Assembly: GCA_903903975.1 (NCBI GenBank)
Contig: CAIVAS010000036.1
Coordinates: 1-59,740 of the forward strand
Length of the DNA: 59,740 nucleotides
Source of the DNA: an uncultured Burkholderiales bacterium
GTDB lineage: Bacteria > Pseudomonadota > Gammaproteobacteria > Burkholderiales > Burkholderiaceae_E
Direction: 5' to 3'
Numbering within the stretch: position 1 is the stretch's first letter; each line of letters starts with the position of its first letter. A program made the position numbers and the translations under genes. Shown in pieces: positions 51,578-59,740 of the stretch. Below the pieces are notes generated by a model that was not told where the DNA came from, searched no databases, and was given only the letters and a program-made list of their open reading frames with translations.

Positions 51578-53659
51578 ATGACCAGAGACGCCTTGCCTGA
51601 TGCAGGCAGCAAGCTGTCCACCAGACTGCTCAATCGCGAGATCGGCATCCTCGCCTTCAATGAACGTGTGCTGGCGCAGGCTGAGGACCCCGCCATTCCG
51701 CTGCTCGAACGGCTGCGCTACCTCACCATCGTCAGCAACAACCTCGACGAACTCTTCGAGGTCAGGGTGGCCGAGCTCAAGGAACTGATGCGCGTCGATC
51801 CCGAGACCCAGCTCGACAGCGGGCCGGTGGCTGATGCCCTCAGACTGGTGTCCGAGCGCGCCGGTCGCCTGGTGACACGCCAGTACGAATTGCTCAACAA
51901 GACACTGACGCCGGCGCTGGCCGAGCAGGGCATCGTGATCCTGCTGAGCTCAAGCTGGACTGAGGCCCAGCGGCAATGGGCCGAGCGGGTCTTCGTCGAC
52001 GAGATCGAGCCCCTGCTCACCCCGATCGCACTCGACCCGGCGCATCCGTTTCCGCGCATCCTCAACAAGAGCTTGAATTTCGTGATCGAACTCGAGGGCA
52101 TCGATGCCTTCGGGCGACCGGCCGACATTGCGATCTTGCAGGCGCCGCGCACGCTGCCGCGCGTGATCCGGGTGCCGCGCGAGATTGCCGGGGCGCCGCA
52201 CGGCGTCATGCTGCTTACCTCGATCGTCGGCGGCTTTGTCGAACGGCTCTTCCCGGGCATGGTCATCGAGTCGGTCAACCAGTTTCGCGTCACGCGCAAC
52301 AGCGAGTTGTTCGTCGACGAGGAAGAAGTCACCGATCTTCGCCAGGCCCTGCATACCGAGTTGTCGCAGCGTCAGTACGGCGACGAAGTTCGCCTGGAGG
52401 TGTCGCGCGGCATCGATGATCGGATGCTCAAGCGGCTGCTGCGCGAGTTCGAACTCACGACCATCGATTGCTATCGCGTCGACGGCCCGGTCAATCTGGT
52501 CCGGCTGCAGCAGGTGATCGATCTGATCGATCGCCCCGACCTGAAGTTCCCGAGTTTCGAGCCCGGTCTGCCGGCGACCCTGGCCGGTCGCAATCTCTTC
52601 GATGCGATCCGCCGCCAGGACGTGCTGCTGCACCATCCCTATGAATCCTTCATGCCGGTGATGGACTTTCTGCGCAGTGCGGCGACCGACCCGAAGGTGG
52701 TTGCGATCAAGCAGACCATCTACCGCACCGGCGCCGATTCGGTCCTGATGGAGGCGCTGGTGGCCGCGGCGCGCGCCGGCAAGGAGGTCACGGTGGTGCT
52801 CGAGTTGATGGCCCGCTTCGATGAAGAGGCGAACATCAACTGGGCGCAAAGGCTCGAGGAGGTCGGTGCGCATGTGGTCTATGGCGTGGTCGGCCACAAG
52901 ACCCATGCCAAGCTCACCTTGCTGCTGCGCCGCGAAGACGGTGCTCTGCGCCGATATGCGCATCTGGGCACCGGCAACTACCATCCTCGCACCGCGAGGA
53001 TCTACGAGGACTTCGGCATGTTTACCGCCGACGCCGACATCTGCGCCGATGTGAACGAGGTGTTTCGCCGGCTCACCGGCGCTGGTCATGCCGTGCCTCT
53101 GCGCCAATTGCTGCAGGCGCCCTTCACGCTTGCCGAGCATGTGATGCAGGCGATCCGCGTCGAAGCCGACACTGCGCGCGCAGGGCGCAGGGCTTATGTC
53201 GCCGCCAAGGTCAATGCCCTGCTCGAGCCCAAGCTGATCGAGGCGCTCTACGAAGCGAGTCAGGCCGGCGTCAAGATCGACCTGATCGTGCGCGGTGTCT
53301 GCGCCTTGCGCCCGGGCGTGCCCGGACTGTCCGACAACATCCGCGTGAGATCGGTCATTGGGCGCTTTCTCGAACACAGCCGCATCTATCACTTTCATGC
53401 TGATGGCGCCAATGAAGTCTGGCTCGCGTCAGCCGACTGGATGGGTCGAAACTTTTTCCGTCGGGTCGAGGTGGCCTTTCCGGTGCGCGACCGGCGCCTC
53501 AAGGCGCGGGTGCTGTCCGAAGGCATTGCGGTGCATTTGCGCGACAATTCATCAGCCTGGGTCATGGACTCCACTGGCGGTTACACGCGTCGCCGCCCGC
53601 GCGGACAGCGCATCGTCGTCTCGCAAAAAGCCCTGCTGGCCAAGCTCGCCGCCAAGTAA
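51578..53659 (+). CDS. ppk1: Polyphosphate kinase Ppk1
   Basis: Ppk1 makes polyphosphate from ATP. From ATG 51578 the protein has 693 residues, the usual size, and all four domains: N domain (LNREIGILAFNERVLAQA), head domain, C1 with the autophosphorylated histidine H443 in VVGHKTHAKLTLLLRRE, and C2 with IYHFHADGANEVWLASADWMGRN. The frame extends upstream to 51452 but that part lacks family similarity. Confidence 0.95.
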   Translation: MTRDALPDAGSKLSTRLLNREIGILAFNERVLAQAEDPAIPLLERLRYLTIVSNNLDELFEVRVAELKELMRVDPETQLDSGPVADALRLVSERAGRLVTRQYELLNKTLTPALAEQGIVILLSSSWTEAQRQWAERVFVDEIEPLLTPIALDPAHPFPRILNKSLNFVIELEGIDAFGRPADIAILQAPRTLPRVIRVPREIAGAPHGVMLLTSIVGGFVERLFPGMVIESVNQFRVTRNSELFVDEEEVTDLRQALHTELSQRQYGDEVRLEVSRGIDDRMLKRLLREFELTTIDCYRVDGPVNLVRLQQVIDLIDRPDLKFPSFEPGLPATLAGRNLFDAIRRQDVLLHHPYESFMPVMDFLRSAATDPKVVAIKQTIYRTGADSVLMEALVAAARAGKEVTVVLELMARFDEEANINWAQRLEEVGAHVVYGVVGHKTHAKLTLLLRREDGALRRYAHLGTGNYHPRTARIYEDFGMFTADADICADVNEVFRRLTGAGHAVPLRQLLQAPFTLAEHVMQAIRVEADTARAGRRAYVAAKVNALLEPKLIEALYEASQAGVKIDLIVRGVCALRPGVPGLSDNIRVRSVIGRFLEHSRIYHFHADGANEVWLASADWMGRNFFRRVEVAFPVRDRRLKARVLSEGIAVHLRDNSSAWVMDSTGGYTRRRPRGQRIVVSQKALLAKLAAK

Positions 53660-53692
53660 GCTGATCACGATCATCCCAAAGGAGACAGAACA

Positions 53693-55249
53693 ATGAATGG
53701 TGCTGAAAGCCTGGTGCGCACGCTGCTCGACGAACAGGTCGACGTCTGCTTTTCCAACCCCGGCACCTCCGAGATGCATTTCGTGGCGGCACTCGATCGC
53801 ATAGAGGGCATGCGCTGTGTGCTCGGCCTCTTCGAGGGCGTGGTCACCGGTGCAGCCGACGGCTACTGGCGGATCGCCCAGCGTCCGGCCTCGACGCTGC
53901 TGCATCTTGGCCCGGGGCTTGCCAACGGCCTGGCCAATCTGCACAACGCCAAGAAGGCCCATTCCGGCATCGTGAACGTGGTGGGCGAACATGCCACCGC
54001 CCATGTCGCGCTCGATGCGCCGCTGACCTCCGACATCGAGGGAGTTGCCCGGCCGATGTCGAACTGGGTTCACACCATCGGCTCGTCGGTGGGCGTGCAG
54101 GCGGCCGCGCGTGCGGCGGTCCAGGCGGCCACCACGCCCCCGGGTCGCATTGCCACGCTGGTGCTGCCGGCCGATTGCGCCTGGAACACCGTGCCTCCCG
54201 AGCAGACCTCGACCGGTCGCTCGGCGAGGCTTGTTCGCCCGCCGGCCGATGCCGCCCTGATCGATGCCACCGTGGGTCTGCTGCGCTCGGGTGAGCCGAC
54301 GCTGCTGCTGCTCGGTGGCATGGCCTGTCGCGAAGCCGGCCTGGCCATGGCCGGGCGAATCGCTGAAGTCACCGGCTGCCAGATCATGGTCGAGTTTCCG
54401 GTGGCGCTGGTTCAGCGCGGCGCGGGCCGGGTCAACGCCTCGCGCATCCCCTATGTGCCCGAGGCGGCGATGGCGGCGCTCAAGCCCTACAAGAACATCG
54501 TGCTGATCGGCAGTACCGATCCGGTGTCGTTTTTCGCCTATCCCGACAAGCCGGGCCGCCAGGCGCCAGCGGCTTCGCGCATCGTGCCGCTGGCCGATGT
54601 CGGCCAGGACCTGCTCGGCACCCTCGAGGCGCTGGCCGTTGCGCTCGGTGCCCGCGACAAGGCACCCAAGGGCCGCACCGCGCTGGCGCGGCCGGCCTTG
54701 CCCGAAGGGCCGATGACGCTCGAAGGTCTGGGCCAGGTGGTGGCCGCACTGATTCCCGACAACGCCATCGTGGTCGATGAGTCGGTGACCGGCGGGCGTG
54801 CACTCGGTCCTCTCACCGCAACCGCCGCGCCGCATGATTTCCTGACCTCCACTGGCGGCGCCATCGGTTTCGGCATGCCGACCGCGATTGGTGCCGCGAT
54901 TGCCGCGCCCGATCGCAAGGTGCTGGTGCTCGAGGGCGACGGCAGCGCGATGTACACCATCCAGTCGCTCTGGACCATGGCGCGCGAAGGCCTGGACATC
55001 ACCGTGCTGATCTTTGCCAACCGCGCCTATCGCATCCTGCAGGGCGAGTTCGCGGGGGTCGGTGCCGGCACGCCCGGGCCGCGTGCCAACCACATGCTGA
55101 TGATCGATAACCCCAGCCTCGATTTTGTGGGCTTGGCCCGTTCGATGGGCGTGGAGGCAGGTCGTGCCACCGACCTGGGCAGCCTGGCCCGCGAACTCGC
55201 GCGCGGGCTCGCCTCGAAGGGCCCCTATCTGGTCGAGGCGGTGCTCTGA
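53693..55249 (+). CDS. Thiamine-diphosphate enzyme of the acetolactate synthase large-subunit-like family
   Basis: 518 residues with three domains. The TPP-activating glutamate is E49 (VLGLFEGVVTGAADGYWR), the middle domain starts TLLLLGGMACREAGLAM, and the TPP/Mg motif is VLEGDGSAMYTIQSLWTMAREGLD. It lacks a FAD-domain signature typical of true biosynthetic IlvB and has no regulatory subunit gene nearby, so it more likely decarboxylates or ligates another 2-oxo acid. AAAGGAGA precedes the ATG. Exact reaction unknown. Confidence 0.82.
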   Translation: MNGAESLVRTLLDEQVDVCFSNPGTSEMHFVAALDRIEGMRCVLGLFEGVVTGAADGYWRIAQRPASTLLHLGPGLANGLANLHNAKKAHSGIVNVVGEHATAHVALDAPLTSDIEGVARPMSNWVHTIGSSVGVQAAARAAVQAATTPPGRIATLVLPADCAWNTVPPEQTSTGRSARLVRPPADAALIDATVGLLRSGEPTLLLLGGMACREAGLAMAGRIAEVTGCQIMVEFPVALVQRGAGRVNASRIPYVPEAAMAALKPYKNIVLIGSTDPVSFFAYPDKPGRQAPAASRIVPLADVGQDLLGTLEALAVALGARDKAPKGRTALARPALPEGPMTLEGLGQVVAALIPDNAIVVDESVTGGRALGPLTATAAPHDFLTSTGGAIGFGMPTAIGAAIAAPDRKVLVLEGDGSAMYTIQSLWTMAREGLDITVLIFANRAYRILQGEFAGVGAGTPGPRANHMLMIDNPSLDFVGLARSMGVEAGRATDLGSLARELARGLASKGPYLVEAVL

Positions 55250-55292
55250 GGCTCGCGATGAGGGGCGCGTTCAGGGTCGCTATGAGGCACGG

Positions 55293-56912
55293 TCAGGTCT
55301 TTTTCAGATAGACCTGATCGAGTGGCGCAAGCGGGCCCCACACCCCGAAGTCGGTGGCCCCGACATTGCGCCCGACCGCACCTGAAAAACCGGTCTCGAA
55401 AACGAAGGCGATCGGGCACTCCTCGACCACCGTTTTCTGGAATTCGGCATAGCGCTTCTTGCGCTCGGCCGGATCCCGGTCGCGGCTGGCCGCCGCCAGC
55501 AGCTCGTCGATTCGCGGATTCGAATACTGCTGCGTGTTCGACCAGATCACGCCCTTGCGGATATTCGAGGTGAGGTAGGTGCGATGCACCCCGATCACCG
55601 GATCGCCCCAGTTCCAGACCGAGTCGGTGGTCATGTCGAAATCGTAGTCGCCCACGCGCCTTGCCCAGGTCGGAAAGTCGGGCGCGATCCGTACGGTGAC
55701 TTCGATGCCGATCTTGGCCAGTGCCGGGCGCAGGTATTCGGCCAGCGTTCGCCCGTCGCCGCTGTTGGTCGTGTCGCAGGTGAGCGCAAGCCGTTTGCCG
55801 TCAGGGCCGGCTTTCAGGCCGGCGGCATCGAGCAGCGCGCCCGCCTTTTGCAGGTTGAGCGTGTATTTCTCGACATCGGCCGAATAGAAGGGGCTGCTGC
55901 TGTGGATCGGACCGGTTGAGATCCGCGTTGCGCCGGTCGACAGATTCTTGACCACGAAGTCGCGGTCGATCGCATAGGAGATCGCCTGGCGCGCACGCTT
56001 GTCGGCGAGCTTGGGATTGCGGGTATTGAAGGCCACCCAGACCAGCGCGCCCACGCCCGGAATGAAGTCGTCGAGGATGGTGGCACCCGGCACCTTGCGC
56101 AGTCGGGCAACCTGGCGCGGATCATTGACGAAGGGGATGAAATCGACCTCGCCGCGCTCGAAGCCCAGTACCAGGCTCGATTCGTCCTTGTATTCGCGAA
56201 ACACCAGGCGATCGAGAAAGGGTCGGCCCTTGAGGAAGAAGTCGTCAAAGCGCTGCATGATGATGTGCTCGCCCGGCTTGAATTCGACCAGCTTGAAGGG
56301 CCCGGAGCCGACCACATCGTTGACGTTGCGCGGATGCGTGGCCAGCGGCTGGCCGTCGCCATAAATATGGCGCGGCAGGATCGGCACGAACACCGTCGTC
56401 ATCGCCAGCTGCAGCGCCGGGTGCGGCTCCTTGAGTCGCACGACCGCGGTGTGGCGATCGGGCAAAGTCACTGCATTGACCGGCGCGAACATGCCCTTGA
56501 AGGGATGATTGTCGCGAACCGCCTCGACCGAGAAGAGCACATCGTCGGAGGTGACCGGTTTGCCGTCGTGAAACTTGGCGTCCTTTCGCAGGTTCAGGGT
56601 GATGCTGCGGGCATCCTCCGAGACCGACCAGCTCTCGGCCAGATAGGGCCTCGGTTTCCAGTTGCGGTCGATCAGCAGCGGCGAGGCAAAAAGCTGCGCT
56701 GCCGGCATCATCGGCGAACCCGATTGCAGGGCCGGATTGAAATGGCGGGGCCGCCCCGGCGCGCCGACGATCAGCTGCCCGCCGCGCGCGGGGGGGTTCT
56801 GTGCGAAGGCGAATTGCGGCGCGCCGAGTGCGCCCAGGCCGCTGAGTCCGCCACCGGCAAGGCTGGCCTGAAGGATCTTCCTGCGCATCAGGTCGTTCGT
56901 GCTCATGCTCAT
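55293..56912 (-). CDS. ABC transporter substrate-binding protein, family 5 (peptide/opine type)
   Basis: 539 residues from ATG 56912, preceded by GGAG. The N-terminus MSMSTNDLMRRKILQASLAGG carries a twin-arginine-like MRRK followed by a hydrophobic stretch, so Tat export is likely. Family 5 blocks are AESWSVSEDARSITLNLRKDAKFHDGKPVTSDDV and DRDFVVKNLSTGATRISTGPIHSSSPFY, seen in pieces. It overlaps the amidohydrolase stop by four bases. No permease or ATPase gene is in the window, so it either uses components elsewhere or is an orphan. Confidence 0.88.
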   Translation of the reverse strand: MSMSTNDLMRRKILQASLAGGGLSGLGALGAPQFAFAQNPPARGGQLIVGAPGRPRHFNPALQSGSPMMPAAQLFASPLLIDRNWKPRPYLAESWSVSEDARSITLNLRKDAKFHDGKPVTSDDVLFSVEAVRDNHPFKGMFAPVNAVTLPDRHTAVVRLKEPHPALQLAMTTVFVPILPRHIYGDGQPLATHPRNVNDVVGSGPFKLVEFKPGEHIIMQRFDDFFLKGRPFLDRLVFREYKDESSLVLGFERGEVDFIPFVNDPRQVARLRKVPGATILDDFIPGVGALVWVAFNTRNPKLADKRARQAISYAIDRDFVVKNLSTGATRISTGPIHSSSPFYSADVEKYTLNLQKAGALLDAAGLKAGPDGKRLALTCDTTNSGDGRTLAEYLRPALAKIGIEVTVRIAPDFPTWARRVGDYDFDMTTDSVWNWGDPVIGVHRTYLTSNIRKGVIWSNTQQYSNPRIDELLAAASRDRDPAERKKRYAEFQKTVVEECPIAFVFETGFSGAVGRNVGATDFGVWGPLAPLDQVYLKKT

Positions 56913-58552
56913 GCTTTTGCTCCGTTTGCCGCAAAGACCCGGCCGCCCTGGACCGTTCCCCATACTTTGACGTCTTTCAGCCGCTCGGGTGCGATGGCGA
57001 GCGGGTCGTCGTCGAGCACCGCAAAGTCGGCGCGCTTGCCGGTTTCGATCGAGCCGATCTCGCCCTCCAGATGAAGGGTATAAGCCGCCCCCAGGGTGAT
57101 TGCCCGCAGGGCGCTGTGGACGTCGATCCGTTCATAGTCGCCCAGCAGCCGGCCGGATGCGGTCAGGCGATTGACCGCGCACCAGGCCACATGCAGCGGC
57201 CCGAGCGGCGTGACCGGCGCATCGGAATGGATGGTGTAAGGCACGCCAATCTCCTGCGCCGAGCGGCATGGATTCATGCGTTCGGCGCGATCGGGTCCGA
57301 GCGTCATGGCGTAGTGCGCATCGCCCCAGTAAAAATGGTGATTGGCAAACAGGTTCGCGCACATGCCCAGCGTCTTCATGCGCTGCAATTGCGCCCGGTC
57401 GGCCATCTGGCAGTGCTGCAGCGTGAAGCGGTGATCGGCTGAGGGATGCTCGCGGATCGCCTGCTCGACGCAGTCGATCGCCAGGTCGATCGCGGCGTCG
57501 CCATTCGTGTGGGTATGCATCTGGATGCCGTGGCGCATCGCCAGCCGATAGACCTGCTGCAGATACTCGGGCTCGACATACCACATGCCCTGGGGCGCGC
57601 CGTTGTAATAGCCCGGCCAGCGCATGCGGGCCGAAAATCCCTGGATCGATCCGTCTGCATGGGCCTTGACCCGGCCCATGCGCAACGAGTCGGTCGAGCG
57701 CGCTTTCAGGCTGATTGCCCGCTCGATGGCCTGCTCGACGGTCTGGCCGCGCACATGCATGGCCGGCACCAGTCGCACCGGAAAGTCGTGCGCACCGGTG
57801 ATCTGCAGCAGGCCGTCGATGGCTGATTCGGGCAGCGGTGTGGCCAGATCGGTCGCGGTGGTGACACCGGCCCGCACCGCCAGTTTGGCAAAGGCCAGCA
57901 GGCCTGCACGGTCGCCGGCCATCGCAGCCTTGTCGAGCCCGACTTTTTCGAGCACCGGGGTCATGGCTTCGGGGCCCTTGAGCTCGCCGTTGGGCAGACC
58001 GTCGGCGCCGAGCATGATGCCCGGATGATCGTGGCCGGTGCGCATGAAACCGGCCAGCTCCAGCGCCAGCGTGTTCGCATTGGTGATGTGGCCGCTGGCG
58101 TGCGTCACCGCGATCGGTCGCTGTGTACTGATGCCGTCGAGGTCGTGCCGGTTGCAGCGGCGCTCGCCGAAATAGATCGGGTCGAAGCCCCAGCCGATCA
58201 GCGTCTCGGTCGGACTGCTCAGATGCGACTGGGCCTCGCGCAGTCGCTCGACCACCGCGTCGATCGAGCGGGCGCCCGGCCAGACGCGGCCATCCGGATC
58301 GCTGCGATCGTGAAAGCCGCAATAGACATAGCGCCAGTTGCCGCCCTCGCCGAGATGGCTGTGGCCTTCGACGAAACCCGGCAGGATCACCTTGTCGCTG
58401 AAGCGCTCATCCAGATCGAAGCGGCCCCAGCCCTTGAGTTCATCGAGGGTGCCGGTGCCCAGGATGCGGCCATCGCGCACCGCGACATGGGTGGTGTCGG
58501 TGCGGGTCGGATTCATGGTGATGATGCGGCGGGCGGCGTAGACGATGGTCAT
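56909..58552 (-). CDS. Amidohydrolase family 3 protein (YtcJ-like)
   Basis: 547 residues of a metal-dependent TIM-barrel hydrolase. The metal-binding histidines are in PGFVEGHSHLGEG, with further ligands in MHTHTNGDAAIDLAID and the FTLQHCQMADRAQLQRM block, then HSDAPVTPLGPLHVAW. The C-terminal IGSIETGKRADFAVLDDDP is the usual family ending. It probably releases an amide-linked product, and coupling with the binding-protein gene suggests uptake and hydrolysis of the same substrate. Confidence 0.9.
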   Translation of the reverse strand: MTIVYAARRIITMNPTRTDTTHVAVRDGRILGTGTLDELKGWGRFDLDERFSDKVILPGFVEGHSHLGEGGNWRYVYCGFHDRSDPDGRVWPGARSIDAVVERLREAQSHLSSPTETLIGWGFDPIYFGERRCNRHDLDGISTQRPIAVTHASGHITNANTLALELAGFMRTGHDHPGIMLGADGLPNGELKGPEAMTPVLEKVGLDKAAMAGDRAGLLAFAKLAVRAGVTTATDLATPLPESAIDGLLQITGAHDFPVRLVPAMHVRGQTVEQAIERAISLKARSTDSLRMGRVKAHADGSIQGFSARMRWPGYYNGAPQGMWYVEPEYLQQVYRLAMRHGIQMHTHTNGDAAIDLAIDCVEQAIREHPSADHRFTLQHCQMADRAQLQRMKTLGMCANLFANHHFYWGDAHYAMTLGPDRAERMNPCRSAQEIGVPYTIHSDAPVTPLGPLHVAWCAVNRLTASGRLLGDYERIDVHSALRAITLGAAYTLHLEGEIGSIETGKRADFAVLDDDPLAIAPERLKDVKVWGTVQGGRVFAANGAKA

Positions 58553-58636
58553 GGCAGTGGCGCTTTTGCAGAGGGAGTGGCAGGGGCGAAGACAGAGCGA
58601 GGCGACGGTCAGTATGCCGCCTCGGCCATGGGCGGC

Positions 58637-59740
58637 TCAGACGACCTTGTCGGCCCGCAGCGCCGCAATGGCCTGCGCGTCGTAGCCGATCGAGGCCAGC
58701 ACCTCGTCGGTGTGCTCGCCCGGCAGGGCAATCGGCCGATCGAGGCCGCCGGTGCCGTGCGCCATCCTGAAAGCCGATCCGGCAAGGCGCACCGGCCCAT
58801 AGGGCGTTTGCACCTCCTGGAGCATGTCGCGGTGGGCCAGTTGCGGATGCGCGGTGACATCGGCAATTGAGTTGACCTGCCCGCAGGGCGCATCCGCGTC
58901 GACGAGCCGGCGCTCCCACGATGCCGGATCGCCGTCGCTCATCGCGTCTTCGATCAGCTCGCGCAGCGCCACCTTGTTGGCCGATCGGCTTGGCCAGTCA
59001 GCAAAACGCGGATCGCTCAGCGCGTCTTCTCGACCCAGCGCACGCATCAGGTTGCCGAACTGCTTGTCGGTCAGCACCGCGAGCACGAGAAAGCCCTTGC
59101 CGCATCGAAAGCGATCGGCGGTCGGCTTGCCGCTCACCGAGCCATTGCCGAGTTGCTGATGGCGCTGCCCGGTGGTGGTGTATTCGGCCACCTGCCCCGA
59201 CAGAAAACCCACCATCGAGTCGAGCATTGCGACATCGACGAACTGCCCTTCGCCGGTATGGGTACGCTGAAAAAGCGCCGAGGCGACTGCAAAGGCTGCG
59301 GTGATGCCGGTGGTGATGTCTGCGACTGCAAAGCCCGCACGCATCGGTCCGTTGACCGGCTCGCCGGTGAGTGACATCAGGCCCGACATCGCCTGGATCT
59401 TGCCGTCGAAGCTTGCGGTGCCGCGCTCGGGGCCGGTGGTGCCAAAGCCCGAGATGCCGCAGTAGATGAGCCGGGGATTGATCTTCGAGAGCTGCGACCA
59501 GCCCATGCCGCGCCGCTCGAGCACACCGGGGCGAAAGTTTTCGCAGACCACGTCGACTTCGGTGGCCAGTCGCTCGACGATCTCGCGGGCCGCAGGCTTG
59601 GTGAGATCGAGCGTCATGCTGCGCTTGTTGGCATTGACCGCCATCCAGGACGGACTGAGCTGACGCTGCGTCCATTCGGGGCTCGAGCCCGACAGCCGCA
59701 TCGCGTCGCCTTCAACCGCCTCGACCTTGATGACATCGGC
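58637..59740 (-). CDS. Class III CoA transferase (CaiB/BaiF family), 5' end outside window
   Basis: The frame is open to the right edge (ADVIKVEAVEGDAMRLSG is readable before the first ATG at 59701), so the N-terminus is missing. 367 residues remain. Family blocks are NANKRSMTLDLTKPAAREIV, the catalytic aspartate context VDVVCENFRPGVLERRGMGW, YCGISGFGTTGPERG and ALPGEHTDEVLASIGYD at the end. It moves CoA between acyl groups. It lies 84 bases upstream of the amidohydrolase gene on the same strand and may belong to one catabolic operon. Confidence 0.93.
   Translation of the reverse strand, partial: ADVIKVEAVEGDAMRLSGSSPEWTQRQLSPSWMAVNANKRSMTLDLTKPAAREIVERLATEVDVVCENFRPGVLERRGMGWSQLSKINPRLIYCGISGFGTTGPERGTASFDGKIQAMSGLMSLTGEPVNGPMRAGFAVADITTGITAAFAVASALFQRTHTGEGQFVDVAMLDSMVGFLSGQVAEYTTTGQRHQQLGNGSVSGKPTADRFRCGKGFLVLAVLTDKQFGNLMRALGREDALSDPRFADWPSRSANKVALRELIEDAMSDGDPASWERRLVDADAPCGQVNSIADVTAHPQLAHRDMLQEVQTPYGPVRLAGSAFRMAHGTGGLDRPIALPGEHTDEVLASIGYDAQAIAALRADKVV

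Overview
The window looks like chromosomal DNA of a high-GC betaproteobacterium, most likely Burkholderiales. Three gene neighbourhoods support this: a cytochrome c oxidase assembly set (DUF2909 protein, SURF1, thioredoxin-fold membrane protein, CtaA, CtaB, SCO) with rpoH downstream; ftsY divergent from two M16 peptidases, rsmD, coaD and a 2[4Fe-4S] ferredoxin; and a ppx/ppk1 pair. Coding density is high, with many ATGA/GTGA/TTGA stop-start overlaps. I saw no rRNA, tRNA, insertion sequence, integrase or CRISPR array.

Layout. 1-2.7 kb: end of a duplicated GT14-like glycosyltransferase, then FdtA/FdtB-type genes for a dTDP-3-amino-3,6-dideoxyhexose. 2.8-3.8 kb: DUF2909 protein and SURF1. 3.8-20.9 kb: polysaccharide genes, comprising a GT39-like protein and a GT2-GtrA protein on the minus strand, then rmlBACD, Wzz/EpsF-like protein, EpsG-like ATPase, Wzy-like polymerase/ligase, two GT4 enzymes around a Wzx-like flippase, an RmlD-like reductase and a third GT4 on the plus strand. 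20.8-26.8 kb: a minus-strand set of envelope-targeted proteins, comprising a small Tat-signal protein, a GMC oxidoreductase, a membrane-anchored DUF2264 protein and two paralogous lipoproteins of a family I do not recognise. 27-30.2 kb: the remaining cox assembly genes. 30.3-34.8 kb: polyprenyl glycosylphosphotransferase, a small secreted protein with a C-terminal membrane anchor, UDP-glucose dehydrogenase and UDP-glucuronate epimerase. 34.9-35.8 kb: rpoH behind a CIRCE operator. 36.3-38.4 kb: EpsL-like barrel and EpsE/Wza-like exporter. 38.6-41.2 kb: two tandem degenerate-EAL/HDOD proteins. 41-59.7 kb: mostly housekeeping and catabolic genes (MFS, ene-reductase, thioesterase, ftsY, M16 pair, rsmD, coaD, fdx, ppx, ppk1, a TPP enzyme, a peptide-type binding protein, an amidohydrolase and a CoA transferase cut by the right edge).

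How it works together. The sugar genes can supply dTDP-L-rhamnose, a dTDP-3-amino sugar, UDP-glucuronate and UDP-galacturonate. The phosphotransferase primes undecaprenyl phosphate, the GT4 and GT14 enzymes extend the unit, and Wzx flips it. Wzy with the EpsF/EpsG pair polymerises it, and EpsE/EpsL export it: a Wzx/Wzy-type exopolysaccharide system. Its parts are interleaved with pieces of what appears to be an ancestral cox-assembly/rpoH cluster.

The most unusual element is the minus-strand secreted cassette at 20.8-26.8 kb, a candidate undescribed polysaccharide-modifying system. All family assignments were made by reading motifs; no database search was run.
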